Below are positions 17,408 through 27,008 of a stretch of 64,000 nucleotides of DNA, in pieces. The stretch covers positions 5,704,001 through 5,768,000 of the forward strand of contig NZ_CP059724.1 of assembly GCF_022369515.1 (NCBI RefSeq), read 5' to 3'. The notes under the pieces were generated by a model. The model saw only the letters and a list, made by a program, of their open reading frames with translations, made no database searches and had not been told where the DNA came from. Numbering within the stretch: position 1 is the first letter of the stretch; each line of letters opens with the position of its first letter. The position numbers were made by a program, and so were the translations under genes. The stretch comes from Paenibacillus sp. 19GGS1-52 (GTDB lineage: Bacteria; Bacillota; Bacilli; Paenibacillales; Paenibacillaceae).

Positions 17408-19642
17408 TTAGTTTGTGTTTCCAGCCTCAACACGTGGCGGACGCATGGTCAGGCTGACCCGGCCCTTCTTGAGGTCAACGCCCATCACCCAGACGGTGAC
17501 GTTGTCGCCTACGGAGACAACGTCCATCGGATGCTTCACGAAGCTGCCGCTGAGCTGGGAAATATGCACCAGTCCGTCGTTCTTGATGCCGATATCGACG
17601 AAGGCGCCGAAATCGATAACATTGCGGACGGTTCCCTGCATCTCCATGCCGGGAACTAGATCCTCGATCTTCAGCACATCGGTGCGGAAGATCGGCAGAG
17701 GCAGCTCCTCGCGCGGATCGCGACCCGGACGCTGCAGACTCTCCAGAATGTCGCGCAGTGTAGGCACGCCGACATCCAGCTTCACAGCCAGCTCTTCGGC
17801 ATGCTGTGCCTCAAGCTCCAGTTGCGAAGCCACTTCCTTGCTGCCCAGACTGTTGACGTCCAGCTTCAGTTCACGGAACAGGCGATCCACCACGGAATAG
17901 GATTCGGGATGGATCGGCGTACGATCCAGCGTATTGTCACCGCCAGGAATCCGTAGAAATCCGATGCACTGCTCATAGGATTTGGCACCTAGGCGCGGTA
18001 CCTTTTGCAGCTGCTTGCGGGTGGTGAACTTGCCGTTCTCCTCACGGAATTTGACGATGTTCTTGGCAATCGTCCCATTAATCCCGGCAACGTACGACAA
18101 CAAGGATGGGGATGCCGTGTTCACATCTACTCCAACATGGTTAACTGCAGACTCAACAACAGCCTTCAGACTCTCCTCCAGATGCTTCTGGGAAACGTCA
18201 TGCTGGTATTGCCCTACACCGATGGCCTTCGGATCAATCTTCACCAGCTCTGCCAGCGGATCTTGCACACGGCGGGCGATAGAAGCAGCACTGCGCTCCG
18301 ACACATCCAGATCTGGGAATTCCTCTTGGGCCAGCTTGGAGGCGGAATAAACGCTCGCCCCAGCTTCATTAACGATCAGGTAAGCCAGCTCTGGATTCCC
18401 AATATCAGCAATAACCTCAGCTGTGAATTGTTCGGTCTCCCGTGAGCCTGTACCGTTACCGATAACGATCAGCTGAATGCCGTACTTCTTAATAAGCTCT
18501 TTGAACTTGGCTGCAGCTTCGACGGTTTTGTTATGCGGCGGCGTTGGGTAGGTCACGGCTACCTCCAGCAGCTTGCCGGTATCATCTACAACCGCCAGCT
18601 TGCAGCCAGTACGGTAGGCAGGGTCTACGCCCAGTACACAGCGTCCTTTAACCGGTGGCTGCAGCAGCAGGCTGCGCAAGTTGCCGGAGAAGATGGTAAT
18701 AGCTTGTTTATCGCCCTTCTCTGTCATTTCTCCCCGCACTTCACGCTCTACAGACGGAGCAATTAGCCGTTTATAGGAATCCTCAATGACAGCATCCAGC
18801 AAATCCTTCACTGGCGACGGCCCTTTAATAATCTTCCGCCCAATAAAGGCGTGGAGCTTATCGGCAATGACTTCAAGTCCCACCTTCAGCACATTCTCCC
18901 GTTCACCCCGGTTAATGGCCAGAATACGGTGCGGCGGCATTTTATGTACAGGTTCCCTGTAACTATAGTAATTCTCATATACGGATTCCTGCTTGGCATC
19001 CTTAGCCTCGGATACAAGCACGCCTTGGCTGGAAGTATATTGGCGGACCCAAGAACGAATAGTCGGATCATCCGCTATATTCTCAGCAATGATATCCATG
19101 GCACCTTGCAGTGCTAGATCTGCTGACTCCACACCTTTATCTACATCTATATACTTTACCGCTTCTTCAGCCGGCAAGCCTTGTCTGCGCTGCTCCATAA
19201 TCCAGTTGGCCAAGGGCTCCAGTCCCTTTTCTTTGGCGACACTGGCCCGCGTCTTGCGCTTCTGGCGGAACGGACGGTACAAATCCTCCACTTCCTGAAG
19301 CTTAACCGCGTTCATGATTTGTTCATGCAGCTCCTTGGTTAGCTTGCCCTGCTCTTCAATATTGCGGATAACATCCTTCTTGCGTTCACCCAGATTGCGC
19401 AGATACCCAAGGCGTTCCTCGATATCACGCAGCACATTCTCATCAAGCTCGCCGGTCATTTCCTTACGGTATCTGGCGATAAAGGGAATCGTATTCCCCT
19501 CATCGAGCAGTCCTACCGTTGTCCGTACCTGTCCCAGGCTGATCCCAAGCTCCTTGGCGATAGCCACAGTGATTAGTTCCTGCTCGCGCTTGACGTTCGC
19601 TTCCTCTGTCACGATACCCGCGTTATTATTCTCTACAGCCAA
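17408..19642 (-). CDS. tex: Tex-family RNA-binding transcription accessory protein
   Basis: A TTG at 19642 follows AGAGGG and begins MAVENNN; the length (744 residues) is normal for the family. The order of regions is typical: Tex N-terminal helices (IAKELGISLGQVRTTVGLLD), a YqgF-like nuclease fold (VLGVDPAYRTGCKLAVVDDT, about residue 340), helix-hairpin-helix motifs (VVESAVNHVGVDVNTASPSL) and a C-terminal S1 domain (GMEMQGTVRNVIDFGAFVDI). Tex binds nucleic acid and elongating RNA polymerase and is broadly conserved. The gene is free-standing; the IS1182 end lies 15 bp beyond its stop. Confidence 0.96.
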   Translation of the reverse strand: MAVENNNAGIVTEEANVKREQELITVAIAKELGISLGQVRTTVGLLDEGNTIPFIARYRKEMTGELDENVLRDIEERLGYLRNLGERKKDVIRNIEEQGKLTKELHEQIMNAVKLQEVEDLYRPFRQKRKTRASVAKEKGLEPLANWIMEQRRQGLPAEEAVKYIDVDKGVESADLALQGAMDIIAENIADDPTIRSWVRQYTSSQGVLVSEAKDAKQESVYENYYSYREPVHKMPPHRILAINRGERENVLKVGLEVIADKLHAFIGRKIIKGPSPVKDLLDAVIEDSYKRLIAPSVEREVRGEMTEKGDKQAITIFSGNLRSLLLQPPVKGRCVLGVDPAYRTGCKLAVVDDTGKLLEVAVTYPTPPHNKTVEAAAKFKELIKKYGIQLIVIGNGTGSRETEQFTAEVIADIGNPELAYLIVNEAGASVYSASKLAQEEFPDLDVSERSAASIARRVQDPLAELVKIDPKAIGVGQYQHDVSQKHLEESLKAVVESAVNHVGVDVNTASPSLLSYVAGINGTIAKNIVKFREENGKFTTRKQLQKVPRLGAKSYEQCIGFLRIPGGDNTLDRTPIHPESYSVVDRLFRELKLDVNSLGSKEVASQLELEAQHAEELAVKLDVGVPTLRDILESLQRPGRDPREELPLPIFRTDVLKIEDLVPGMEMQGTVRNVIDFGAFVDIGIKNDGLVHISQLSGSFVKHPMDVVSVGDNVTVWVMGVDLKKGRVSLTMRPPRVEAGNTN

Positions 19643-19722
19643 TAGTATCCCTCTTTCCTTACACCTGTCTGTCTTTTCGTTAATTCATATCTAAAATAGT
19701 ATCACAAATTAGCGCTGTACCA

Positions 19723-19741
19723 AAACTCTAACTCAGAGTTT
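19723..19741 (-). terminator. Weak hairpin after the MFS gene
   Basis: AAACTCT pairs with AGAGTTT around a 5-base loop on the minus strand, followed by TTGG. It lies between the MFS stop (19773) and the tex start. Confidence 0.4.
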
Positions 19742-19772
19742 ATCCTTTCATTTCCCGTTCCTTTTCCATATA

Positions 19773-20969
19773 TTATCCTTGCTGCCGAAGTCTCTTCCTG
19801 CCAGAACCAAGCGATAACACACAACATAAACCCAGAACCAGCGCAGCCGCCATATAGGGATAATTAATATTCAAATCGAATAGGTAGCCGGCGATTACCG
19901 GTCCAGCGATATTCCCGAGACTGGTGTAAGCCGAGTTCATACCCGCTACAAAACCCTGCTTCTCCCCAGCCAGTTTGGATAGCTGTGTGCTCACTGCCGG
20001 ACGTAAAATATCTGTAGCAAAAAACACAATAAAAGTAACAACAATAATAGCCCAAAAGCTGTTCACAAACAGCGTCAGCAGAATAAACAGGCCTGCGATC
20101 AGCAGACAGCTGGAAATCACTTTATTCTCCCCGAAGCGGTTCAAGATCCAACCAAAGAAGGTGACTTGCACAACCGCTCCGGCAATGGAGCCAAAAGTGA
20201 TCACAAAAGCAATATCCTTGGGTGTAAAACCAAATTTATGATCTACAAACAACCCGAATACCGTCTCATAATTGGCTAATCCAAAAGAAAGGACGAACAC
20301 AATGACCAGTCCCAAAAAGTAAGGTTCCCGGTAAGAACGTACAAGCTGCATCACCAGACTCTCCTTATTTCCTGTAGAAGCCTGCATCTCTTTGCGCTGC
20401 TCCACGGTGAGCGACTCCGGCAATATAGCAATCGTCAGTAACGCAGCAACCGCCGCTGCTCCCGCGGCGAAGAAAAAGGGAATACGTATGCCGAACTCCG
20501 CAATATACCCGCCGAGGCCAGGGCCGATAATAAATCCGGTGGTAATCGCTGCATTGATATATCCCATTCCTTTTGCCCGTTCCTCCACTGAGGTTGTGTC
20601 CGCCGTATATGCCATCACTGCAGGCATGATCAGAGCAGCCCCAATGCCGCCCAACATTCTGGAAGCGAATAAGATCCATGTCTCATTGGCCAGACCAAAC
20701 AGCAGCTCTGAGAAGGAAAAGATAATCAGACCAGCTACAATCACTTTTTTTCTGCCGATAGCGTCGGACAATCTGCCTGCGAATGGTGATATTACTAATT
20801 GAGCCAGCGAGAATGCTGCCACTAAAAGCCCTACGACCTGTCCGCTCATATGAAGCTCATTCATGTAGGTAGGCATAATAGGCACTACTAATCCAATTCC
20901 GGTAAATGCAAGAAAAATATTAAGCATGAGCAGCAGCATTGCGCCCCTGTTTCTAAGCAGTAATGACAT
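19773..20969 (-). CDS. MFS drug exporter (12-helix, NorA/Bmr-like)
   Basis: The ATG at 20969 follows CGGAGGT. The 398-residue protein has twelve predicted helices, the antiporter motif A (GRLSDAIGRKKVIVAG) after helix 2 and a motif-C-like glycine-rich helix (GFIIGPGLGGYIAEFG) in helix 5, which marks proton-coupled exporters. A TetR gene lies upstream on the same strand and a TetR-type operator stands at 21137-21156 in front of the promoter region. A MITE copy lies between that operator and the ribosome site, so the mRNA leader carries it. Substrate unknown; a multidrug pump is likely. Confidence 0.88.
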   Translation of the reverse strand: MSLLLRNRGAMLLLMLNIFLAFTGIGLVVPIMPTYMNELHMSGQVVGLLVAAFSLAQLVISPFAGRLSDAIGRKKVIVAGLIIFSFSELLFGLANETWILFASRMLGGIGAALIMPAVMAYTADTTSVEERAKGMGYINAAITTGFIIGPGLGGYIAEFGIRIPFFFAAGAAAVAALLTIAILPESLTVEQRKEMQASTGNKESLVMQLVRSYREPYFLGLVIVFVLSFGLANYETVFGLFVDHKFGFTPKDIAFVITFGSIAGAVVQVTFFGWILNRFGENKVISSCLLIAGLFILLTLFVNSFWAIIVVTFIVFFATDILRPAVSTQLSKLAGEKQGFVAGMNSAYTSLGNIAGPVIAGYLFDLNINYPYMAAALVLGLCCVLSLGSGRKRLRQQG

Positions 20970-20989
20970 TGTAATGACCTCCGTTGTTC

Positions 20990-21108
20990 TTATATAAGTT
21001 AAACTTATGATTACCCTAAATCGGCTTTAATCGTAACTGCGGTGAATATTTGGACTTCTCCTCCGTTACTTTTACCTTTTCTCAAGTTTTTTAGTTCAAC
21101 TTATATAG
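20990..21108. mobile_element. MITE-like element, short copy
   Basis: Both ends match the copy at 7582-7797 (terminal AGTTCAACTTATATAG at 21093-21108, and CTAAATCGGCTTTAATCGTA near the other end). The inner block of about 98 bp is absent. The left end carries a few substitutions (AAGTTAAACTT against AAGTTGAACTT). It sits directly in front of the MFS ribosome site. Confidence 0.8.
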
Positions 21109-21136
21109 TTATTCAATTTTTCATATTGATGTCCGC

Positions 21137-21156
21137 TAGACCGACCATCCGGTCTA
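21137..21156. promoter_or_regulatory. TetR operator upstream of the MFS pump
   Basis: TAGACCG-ACCATC-CGGTCTA, a 20-bp dyad with perfect 7-bp arms. It differs at one base from the site at 21880-21899 before the TetR gene. Confidence 0.8.
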
Positions 21157-21258
21157 TTTAAGAGCAAAGGAACACCCTGCCAGGTATCTTGGAGAAACTT
21201 CTGCCTCTATTCCTGCATAAACCTAAAGCTTCTCCCGCGCTCCTCCGTATTTCTTCGT

Positions 21259-21867
21259 TTAGTGGGTACGCATCCCTTGCAATAGTAACCTAACGGCTTC
21301 TCGATAATATTTCATGATATCTTCCGGTGTCTTCGCATGAACGGAGATCTCAGCGACTCTTCCGATACCTTCAAGCATGCCATTCACAATAATTACATAG
21401 TTCTCTAAATCTCCTGTCAGGAGATAATTCGTATCTATTCCTTCTTGCAGAAGTTCTCGGGAGGCCCGCAAGGTAGAGGCGTATATTAGGGCAAGCCGCT
21501 CCATAATCTCTGGCGGATGTGTTCTGCTTCTGGAGAATTCCTCCAACGCCCGAATCAGCGGATTCTGAAAATCAAGTGCGTAGTGCTCAGCCAGTGCATA
21601 GAACCGCTCCTCTATGCCAGTAGTCTCGCTTCGCTTGTGATCCCACTCCTGCAGCCATTGCTTCGTATCCTCTTCAACCACATATAGGAACAGTTCTTCC
21701 TTGCTCGAAAAATGATGATAAAGACTCCCTTTACTGACATTCGCCGTAACACATACCTCATTCATAGTAACGGCTCCGTAGCCCTTCTGCACAAATAGCT
21801 GTGTTGCCTTCTGTACAATTCGTTTCTTTGTCTCTTCCCCGTCCGAACGTCCTTTGCTGCCAAGCAT
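21259..21867 (-). CDS. TetR-family repressor of the MFS pump
   Basis: The ATG at 21867 follows AGGAGGTGATGGA, giving 202 residues; a longer frame to 21933 would run through the operator and is rejected. The HTH is complete (MNEVCVTANVSKGSLYHHFS, then KEELF). The C-terminal helices form the ligand domain, with GMLEGIGRVAEISV near the end. Its own promoter region and that of the MFS gene 290 bp downstream carry near-identical 20-bp dyads, so it should control both. The inducer is probably a substrate of the pump. Confidence 0.92.
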   Translation of the reverse strand: MLGSKGRSDGEETKKRIVQKATQLFVQKGYGAVTMNEVCVTANVSKGSLYHHFSSKEELFLYVVEEDTKQWLQEWDHKRSETTGIEERFYALAEHYALDFQNPLIRALEEFSRSRTHPPEIMERLALIYASTLRASRELLQEGIDTNYLLTGDLENYVIIVNGMLEGIGRVAEISVHAKTPEDIMKYYREAVRLLLQGMRTH

Positions 21868-21879
21868 TCCATCACCTCC

Positions 21880-21899
21880 TAGACCGACCATACGGTCTA
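21880..21899. promoter_or_regulatory. TetR operator at its own gene
   Basis: TAGACCG-ACCATA-CGGTCTA lies immediately before the AGGAGGTGA ribosome site of the TetR gene, so binding would block its transcription. Confidence 0.8.
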
Positions 21900-21986
21900 A
21901 TACTAACCGAAAAGTTGCGAAAAGTGAAGACATATCATATACAGAAACGTATACAGTTTATTTCTCAGTTTACAATAAAAATCAAA

Positions 21987-22017
21987 AAGACGCACGGGTT
22001 CAACCCCAATGCGTCTT
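21987..22017 (-). terminator. Terminator of the alr-ndoAI-ndoA block
   Basis: On the minus strand AAGACGCA pairs with TGCGTCTT, with an inner GGGG/CCC stem, then TTTGATTTTTA. It lies 36 bp after the toxin stop. Confidence 0.85.
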
Positions 22018-22052
22018 CACGGTTATTCACTATCTATAAGCCTTGCCCGACT

Positions 22053-22403
22053 TTAGAAATCAATCAAACCAAGGCTGATCTGTAGCGAATCATCCACCTT
22101 CTTCATGGTCTCATCGTCGAGGTGGGTGATCTTATCAGTTAAACGTTGTTTGTCAATGGTTCGAACCTGCTCCAGCAAAATAACAGAATCCCGGTCAAAG
22201 CCGTGAGCAGCCGCATCAATTTCTACATGCGTCGGTAGTTTCGCCTTCTGAATCTGTGCAGTGATCGCTGCCACAATTACCGTTGGACTGAAGCGATTAC
22301 CAATATCGTTCTGAATCACCAGAACTGGCCTAACTCCGCCTTGTTCGGAACCTACTACAGGCGATAGGTCGGCAAAAAAAACGTCGCCGCGTTTAACGAT
22401 CAA
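22053..22403 (-). CDS. ndoA: EndoA/MazF-type mRNA endoribonuclease toxin
   Basis: The 116-residue protein begins at a TTG (22403) with [20 protein letters not shown], the diagnostic start of the Bacillus EndoA toxin, and continues with [20 protein letters not shown] and [20 protein letters not shown]. The enzyme cleaves single-stranded mRNA at specific short sites and is held inactive by the antitoxin encoded 3 bp upstream. The order ydcC-alr-antitoxin-toxin is the same as in Bacillus subtilis. Confidence 0.97.
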   Translation of the reverse strand: MIVKRGDVFFADLSPVVGSEQGGVRPVLVIQNDIGNRFSPTVIVAAITAQIQKAKLPTHVEIDAAAHGFDRDSVILLEQVRTIDKQRLTDKITHLDDETMKKVDDSLQISLGLIDF

Positions 22404-22406
22404 TGT

Positions 22407-22688
22407 TTACACCCCGCTTACTAAGCGGCCAAGAGTACTGTCTGCATCTTCCTCAGCGAGGAACGCCTCGCATGCCATGGTCAAGTTGATCTTGGCCATT
22501 TCCATATAGCCACGCTGCATGGACTCACGAATGGAACGTTTCCTCCGTTCGCTTAAGTACAGCTTCATGGCCTGCCTGATCAATTCACTCCGGTTGGAAT
22601 TCTCTAATTGAACGATTCCATCCACTTCCTGTAAGAGATGATCGGGCAAGCTGATCATGATTCTTTTGGTGTTCTGCAAATTGGCCAC
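22407..22688 (-). CDS. ndoAI: EndoAI-type antitoxin, ribbon-helix-helix
   Basis: The start is taken as the GTG at 22688, giving 93 residues, the length I recall for the B. subtilis antitoxin; frames to 22745 are longer but add an atypical basic segment. The N-terminal ribbon-helix-helix reads KRIMISLPDHLLQEVDGIVQ and NRSELIRQAMKLYLSERRKR. The conserved second half RGYMEMAKINL and LGRLVSGV binds and blocks the toxin. The toxin gene follows after 3 bp. Confidence 0.93.
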   Translation of the reverse strand: MANLQNTKRIMISLPDHLLQEVDGIVQLENSNRSELIRQAMKLYLSERRKRSIRESMQRGYMEMAKINLTMACEAFLAEEDADSTLGRLVSGV

Positions 22689-22865
22689 CTTCTCTTCCAC
22701 CCCCACAAACCTTCTGCCCTTGTGTTCCAGTGTTACATTATACAAGGAATTTTATACAAGGAATATATGCCGCCAGTATATCAAGTATGCTGCATCCCAT
22801 TATAAACTAGATATGGCGGTTCGTATAGACTATAGATCACACAGTCGTATACAATCTAATTCCTG

Positions 22866-24083
22866 CTATTTATTCCCTGCAAAAGAATCACTGTCAGAAC
22901 TTTCCGGCTGCAGCAAGGCATTCACCAGGTTCGGAAGCAAGCCTTCGCGTATATATACGCGGGGCACTCGGTGGGCCAGCATACAAATAACCTCGTAGTG
23001 AATCGTTCCAAGATGGAGAGCCAGCTCGTCTGCCGTGATAGCCACGTCAGCTTGGCGGCCGATGAGTACAACCTCTTCGCCAGCTTTGATTTGTTCTGCT
23101 TCTTCAGCGAAAGATTTGAGCGATACCATACATTGGTCCATGCAGATGGTTCCGACGATAGGGACGCGGCGTCCGCGTATTAACACCTCCGCTTTGCCTG
23201 TTAGCATGCGGGAGTATCCATCTGCGTACCCCACAGGCAACGTTGCAATTCTCTCAACGCTGTCTGTGATGTACTTGGCTCCATAGCTGATGCCCCAATC
23301 GGGCGGCAGGTTCTTGACATAAACAGCCTGCGTCTTCAGCGTCATTACCGGATGTAAGACGACCGGCTGACGGTTAACCTCGGATGATGGATAGAATCCG
23401 TACAAGCTGATGCCTATACGCACCATATTGCAGGAAAGAAGAGGTGTATCTATGGCAGTAGCGCTATTGCCCGTATGTATGATCGGGATTTCAATTTCCT
23501 GTTCCCGAAGCGCTTCCACTACGCCCATAAACCGTCGGTGCTGCATCAATGTATAGCTTTTGTCTTGTTCGTCTGCCTTGGCAAAATGGGTGAACATGCC
23601 CTCCAGCTCCGCTTGCGCTACAGACTGCACTTCAGCGATGAATGCAGGTGCATCAGCTGGCAAAAGACCCAGCCGTCCCATCCCGCTATCAATCTTGATG
23701 TGCACCTTCAGCCGATGCTCCGAATGTCTTGGAAGCTGCCTTACTGCTTCCAGTACTTCCGGGGTGAATAGTGTTACGGTTACATGATTCTCCCAGGCTA
23801 CGATTATCCCTTCTGGAGATGTATAGCCAAGCACCAGTATAGGAATCAGTATTCCCGCCTGACGCAGCTCTAATGCTTCATCCAGAAAGGCCACACTAAC
23901 ATAATCTGCTCCGAGTCGTTCCAGCTCCCGTGTCACTTCCACTGCTCCATGGCCGTACGCATTTCCTTTGACGCATCCCATAAACTTGGTCTCTGCCGGT
24001 AATACCGAGCGAAAGGCCTCGTAATTGGCACGCAAATCATCCAGATTAATCTCGGCTACTGTCGGTCGATAGCTTGCTTGCAC
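22866..24083 (-). CDS. alr: Alanine racemase
   Basis: A PLP enzyme interconverting L- and D-alanine for peptidoglycan. The 405-residue protein has the PLP lysine K39 in FMGCVKGNAYGHG, the opposing catalytic Tyr267 in DWGISYGAKY, and conserved HIKIDSGMGRLG, HTGNSATA and VGTICMDQCM. The start is a GTG at 24083 after AAGGTGA. The antitoxin gene follows after a gap of about 180 bp, as in Bacillus. The C-terminal tail (residues about 385-405) is variable and unremarkable. Confidence 0.97.
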   Translation of the reverse strand: MQASYRPTVAEINLDDLRANYEAFRSVLPAETKFMGCVKGNAYGHGAVEVTRELERLGADYVSVAFLDEALELRQAGILIPILVLGYTSPEGIIVAWENHVTVTLFTPEVLEAVRQLPRHSEHRLKVHIKIDSGMGRLGLLPADAPAFIAEVQSVAQAELEGMFTHFAKADEQDKSYTLMQHRRFMGVVEALREQEIEIPIIHTGNSATAIDTPLLSCNMVRIGISLYGFYPSSEVNRQPVVLHPVMTLKTQAVYVKNLPPDWGISYGAKYITDSVERIATLPVGYADGYSRMLTGKAEVLIRGRRVPIVGTICMDQCMVSLKSFAEEAEQIKAGEEVVLIGRQADVAITADELALHLGTIHYEVICMLAHRVPRVYIREGLLPNLVNALLQPESSDSDSFAGNK

Positions 24084-24246
24084 TTCAAAGTCACCTTCTT
24101 ACATTTTAGTAAAACGTCATACAGTATCGCATTGATCATTGTCTTACTATTAATGTTAATGCTAACTGAAGGTGGCTGTCAATGAAAGCTGAACTATCTT
24201 TTGCTTAAAATCTGAGGGACCTCGACGGCATCAACAAAAAAGGAAA

Positions 24247-24295
24247 ACGGACGCCACGTTGTAGAGGGAAGAACCCCATTAAACGTAACATCCGT
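24247..24295 (-). terminator. Terminator of the ydcC-like gene
   Basis: A 14-bp stem with G-U pairs (arms 24247-24260 and 24282-24295) is followed on the minus strand by TTTTCCTTTTTT. The rest of 24084-24246 shows no other feature. Confidence 0.85.
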
Positions 24296-24305
24296 CTACT
24301 TTTTA

Positions 24306-25391
24306 TTATTTACCCGATTGTTCCTCCATAGAAGCGGCAATTTGCATCATTTCGCTAACTGGCAGATTTGCACTGGTAATCCGGTACTCTACTCCCTCGT
24401 TCATCCAGGTCAAAGTCTGCTGTTCATCCCCACTCAATAGGCCTACGGTAAACCCGAGATCAATCACACTTCCGGGAGCCAGCGACACCGCACGGTCCAG
24501 TGGGCGGGATTCCATGATGGTATATTGGTAAATTCCGTCATACCGGATGAGAACTGCGTGATCCTTACTGCTCTCGATTTTGTTAGAGTCCTTGAACTCA
24601 ACCCCGGATGGTACATAGCCAGGCTCAATGATGCCAAAATCACCAAGCTCTGCAGTAACCTGCGGCGCTGACTGTTCTTGTCCCTCCGGCACTACGACCG
24701 GATTGCCGTTCTCATCAACCTCGGCTACCGTGCTTTCCGAAGCCGTTCCCGCAGTCATATTCTTTTGCATATCAAAAGAATCCTTGGTAAACTCTGGATC
24801 AAATTTGAAGTTGTCGAACTTCACATCTACCACAACCTTGGCTTCAGAATCAGAGACCTGTACCTGCTTCGGTGCATAGCTCTTCTTATCCAGCCAAATC
24901 TTCTGGCGCACAAGCGCACTGCTCTGATAATTCGCCGCTACTTCAAATACATAATTATCTCCATCCGCCACGAACTGGCGGTTATTATCGGAGACAATGC
25001 CGCGAACGAGCGTCTGGTATAGATAGACCTGACCTTGATTGTCCGGCCAGTCGCTCTGGAAGCGGAAGCTCTTATTCAGGCTTGGCGTAAGCACGAATAC
25101 GCCCTCATCATTGCGCAGCACAATCTGCGTGATATCCTTCTGCACATTCGCCAGACTGATCCGGTAATAGGAAGGATTCTTGTACCATACCTCCACCTTA
25201 TACTCCTGCGGCTGCTCGCCGGTGTACAGAGTCATGGTGCCCGATCCTTGGTACGCCCCCTGCTTGCTCTCCAACTTGTCGGCCACGTTGTTCAAATCCT
25301 TGACCACGGAAGCGGCATCCTTTTTCCCGCACCCCGTCATGATCAGGGCCACGCTCATCATAATCGCGAGTACCCATGTTATCCGGCGCAT
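24306..25391 (-). CDS. ydcC: LolA-like sporulation lipoprotein (YdcC-like)
   Basis: The 361-residue protein has a lipobox (SVALIMTGCGKK), so it is lipid-anchored outside the membrane. The middle is a LolA-type lipid-binding fold (YQGSGTMTLYTGEQPQEYKV, KVEVWYKNPSYYRI), and the C-terminal 100 residues form a DUF4367-like domain (SSKDHAVLIRYDGIYQYTIM, LTWMNEGVEYRI). In B. subtilis the homologue in front of alr is a sigma-E-controlled sporulation protein. A GGGGATG site precedes the ATG. Gene order supports the assignment more than the modest conservation does. Confidence 0.85.
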   Translation of the reverse strand: MRRITWVLAIMMSVALIMTGCGKKDAASVVKDLNNVADKLESKQGAYQGSGTMTLYTGEQPQEYKVEVWYKNPSYYRISLANVQKDITQIVLRNDEGVFVLTPSLNKSFRFQSDWPDNQGQVYLYQTLVRGIVSDNNRQFVADGDNYVFEVAANYQSSALVRQKIWLDKKSYAPKQVQVSDSEAKVVVDVKFDNFKFDPEFTKDSFDMQKNMTAGTASESTVAEVDENGNPVVVPEGQEQSAPQVTAELGDFGIIEPGYVPSGVEFKDSNKIESSKDHAVLIRYDGIYQYTIMESRPLDRAVSLAPGSVIDLGFTVGLLSGDEQQTLTWMNEGVEYRITSANLPVSEMMQIAASMEEQSGK

Positions 25392-25523
25392 GACATCATC
25401 CCCTTAACCTGTTTTGATTGCCTTGATTAGTACATGTCTATGAGGGACTTGGCCGCAATATGCAGACGGGCATGACAAGCGTGGGGTCAACAACAAAAAA
25501 CCTTACTTAGAGTAGAATGCAAA

Positions 25524-25550
25524 TAGCCAACTCAATCAACGAGCTGGCTA
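25524..25550 (-). terminator. Terminator of the second MFS gene
   Basis: TAGCCAGCTC pairs with GAGTTGGCTA (one G-U) on the minus strand, then TTTGCATTCT. It lies 50 bp after the stop at 25602. Confidence 0.7.
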
Positions 25551-25601
25551 CTAGGAGTCCTATATGATTTTAGCTATATACTATATTTCCTTTCTCAATC
25601 G

Positions 25602-26792
25602 TTACGCTTGTTTTTTCTCTGTTAAAAAGTATAGAAAAGCCAGGAAGGGAATCGCCATTCCTATTAGAACGGTTAACCCCCAGCCGCCATACGCATATGA
25701 CCAGGCTCCCAGCGATGAGCCAATGGCTCCCCCCACAAAGAAAATCGCCATAAACAGTCCGTTCAACCGTCCTCTCGCTGCGCTGCCTAGCGAATAGATC
25801 GCCCGCTGACCAAGCACCAGATTCCCCGAAACGCCCATATCCAGCATAATTGCCGCCAGAACCAGCAGCGCGAGAGCCGTATTGGAATCACCTTGAAATA
25901 GATAGGCCAGCAAGAAGGCTGCAGTTGCAAGCACAAACGCAAACCCGGTAAGCGTTCTTGTCCAGCCGCGGTCAGCCCATCTGCCGGAGATGGGGGCCGC
26001 TACTGCCCCAGCCACACCTGCCAAGGCAAACAAGGCAATGCCTTGCTGGGTCAGGTGAAAAGTATCGGACAGCCGCAGAGAGACTGTAGTCCAGAACAGG
26101 CTGAAGGTGCCGAATAAACTGGCTTGATAGAACGCACGGCGGCGCAGTATAGGTGTGTTCTTCAGTAGAGTTCCCAGTGAACGTATCAGTCCGCCGTAAT
26201 TCATGGTAGGCATAGGCTGGCGCTTAGGAAGAACCCGCGACAATAGAATCGTCAGCAGCGCAATAACTACTGCAGATATCGCAAAGATCGCATGCCAGCT
26301 CCAGAGTCCCGAGACGAAGCTGGCAACCGGCCGGGCAAACATAATCCCCAGCAATAGACCACTCATTACATTGCCCACTACACGGCCACGCTGCTCTTCT
26401 GAGGATAGGTAGGTAGCATACGGCACCAGTATCTGGGCAGCTACTGATCCTAGTCCGATAAATAAAGAGGCTGTTAGGAACAGGAGGGCATTCGATGCCA
26501 GGGTTGCTGCAACCAATGCGGCAATTACGATAACCAGCGACAATACCACCAAACGCCGATTCTCGATAATATCACTAAGCGGGACGATAAACAGCAGCCC
26601 CAACACATAACCAATTTGAGTCACCGTCACAATTAAACCTGCCGCCCCGGGCGAAAGGCCCGTAGCCGTACTAATCGGTCCTACCAAAGTTTGTGCATAA
26701 TACAGATTAGCCACAATCAGACCACACGCCGTCGCTAACAGAAATATGATCCAACTCGGAATACGTTTGCCTTCAGATGTGGAATAATTCAT
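25602..26792 (-). CDS. MFS exporter (12-helix)
   Basis: The ATG at 26792 follows AAGGGGGAG. The 396-residue protein starts with a short hydrophilic leader, then helix 1 containing [20 protein letters not shown], a typical YgaY/YbfB-like group pattern. Helices 2-3 are joined by [16 protein letters not shown], a motif A variant, and the second half has [15 protein letters not shown] TetR gene divergent at 27009 and two shared dyads in between suggest induction by a substrate. Substrate unknown. Confidence 0.85.
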   Translation of the reverse strand: MNYSTSEGKRIPSWIIFLLATACGLIVANLYYAQTLVGPISTATGLSPGAAGLIVTVTQIGYVLGLLFIVPLSDIIENRRLVVLSLVIVIAALVAATLASNALLFLTASLFIGLGSVAAQILVPYATYLSSEEQRGRVVGNVMSGLLLGIMFARPVASFVSGLWSWHAIFAISAVVIALLTILLSRVLPKRQPMPTMNYGGLIRSLGTLLKNTPILRRRAFYQASLFGTFSLFWTTVSLRLSDTFHLTQQGIALFALAGVAGAVAAPISGRWADRGWTRTLTGFAFVLATAAFLLAYLFQGDSNTALALLVLAAIMLDMGVSGNLVLGQRAIYSLGSAARGRLNGLFMAIFFVGGAIGSSLGAWSYAYGGWGLTVLIGMAIPFLAFLYFLTEKKQA

Positions 26793-26871
26793 TCTAACTC
26801 CCCCTTATTTTAAATACCTGTTGGACACTCACGTTAAAAATGGTTACATCGATCAATCCGGATCAATACAA

Positions 26872-26926
26872 TACTGAACGTACAGTTCATTAATTCATAT
26901 CCATATAATATACTGAACGTTTAGTA
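26872..26926. promoter_or_regulatory. Two TetR-type sites between MFS and TetR genes
   Basis: TACTGAACGTACAGT (26872-26886) and TACTGAACGTTTAGTA (26911-26926) share TACTGAACGT and partial dyad symmetry, 39 bp apart, in the divergent intergenic region. They are the likely operators for both promoters. Confidence 0.65.
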
Positions 26927-27008
26927 TTGTAAATAGCTTTTTAAAAATTTATAATGTAAATATAGCTTGCATCTGATTTGACAGAAAGATACTCAAGGAG
27001 GGTATACC

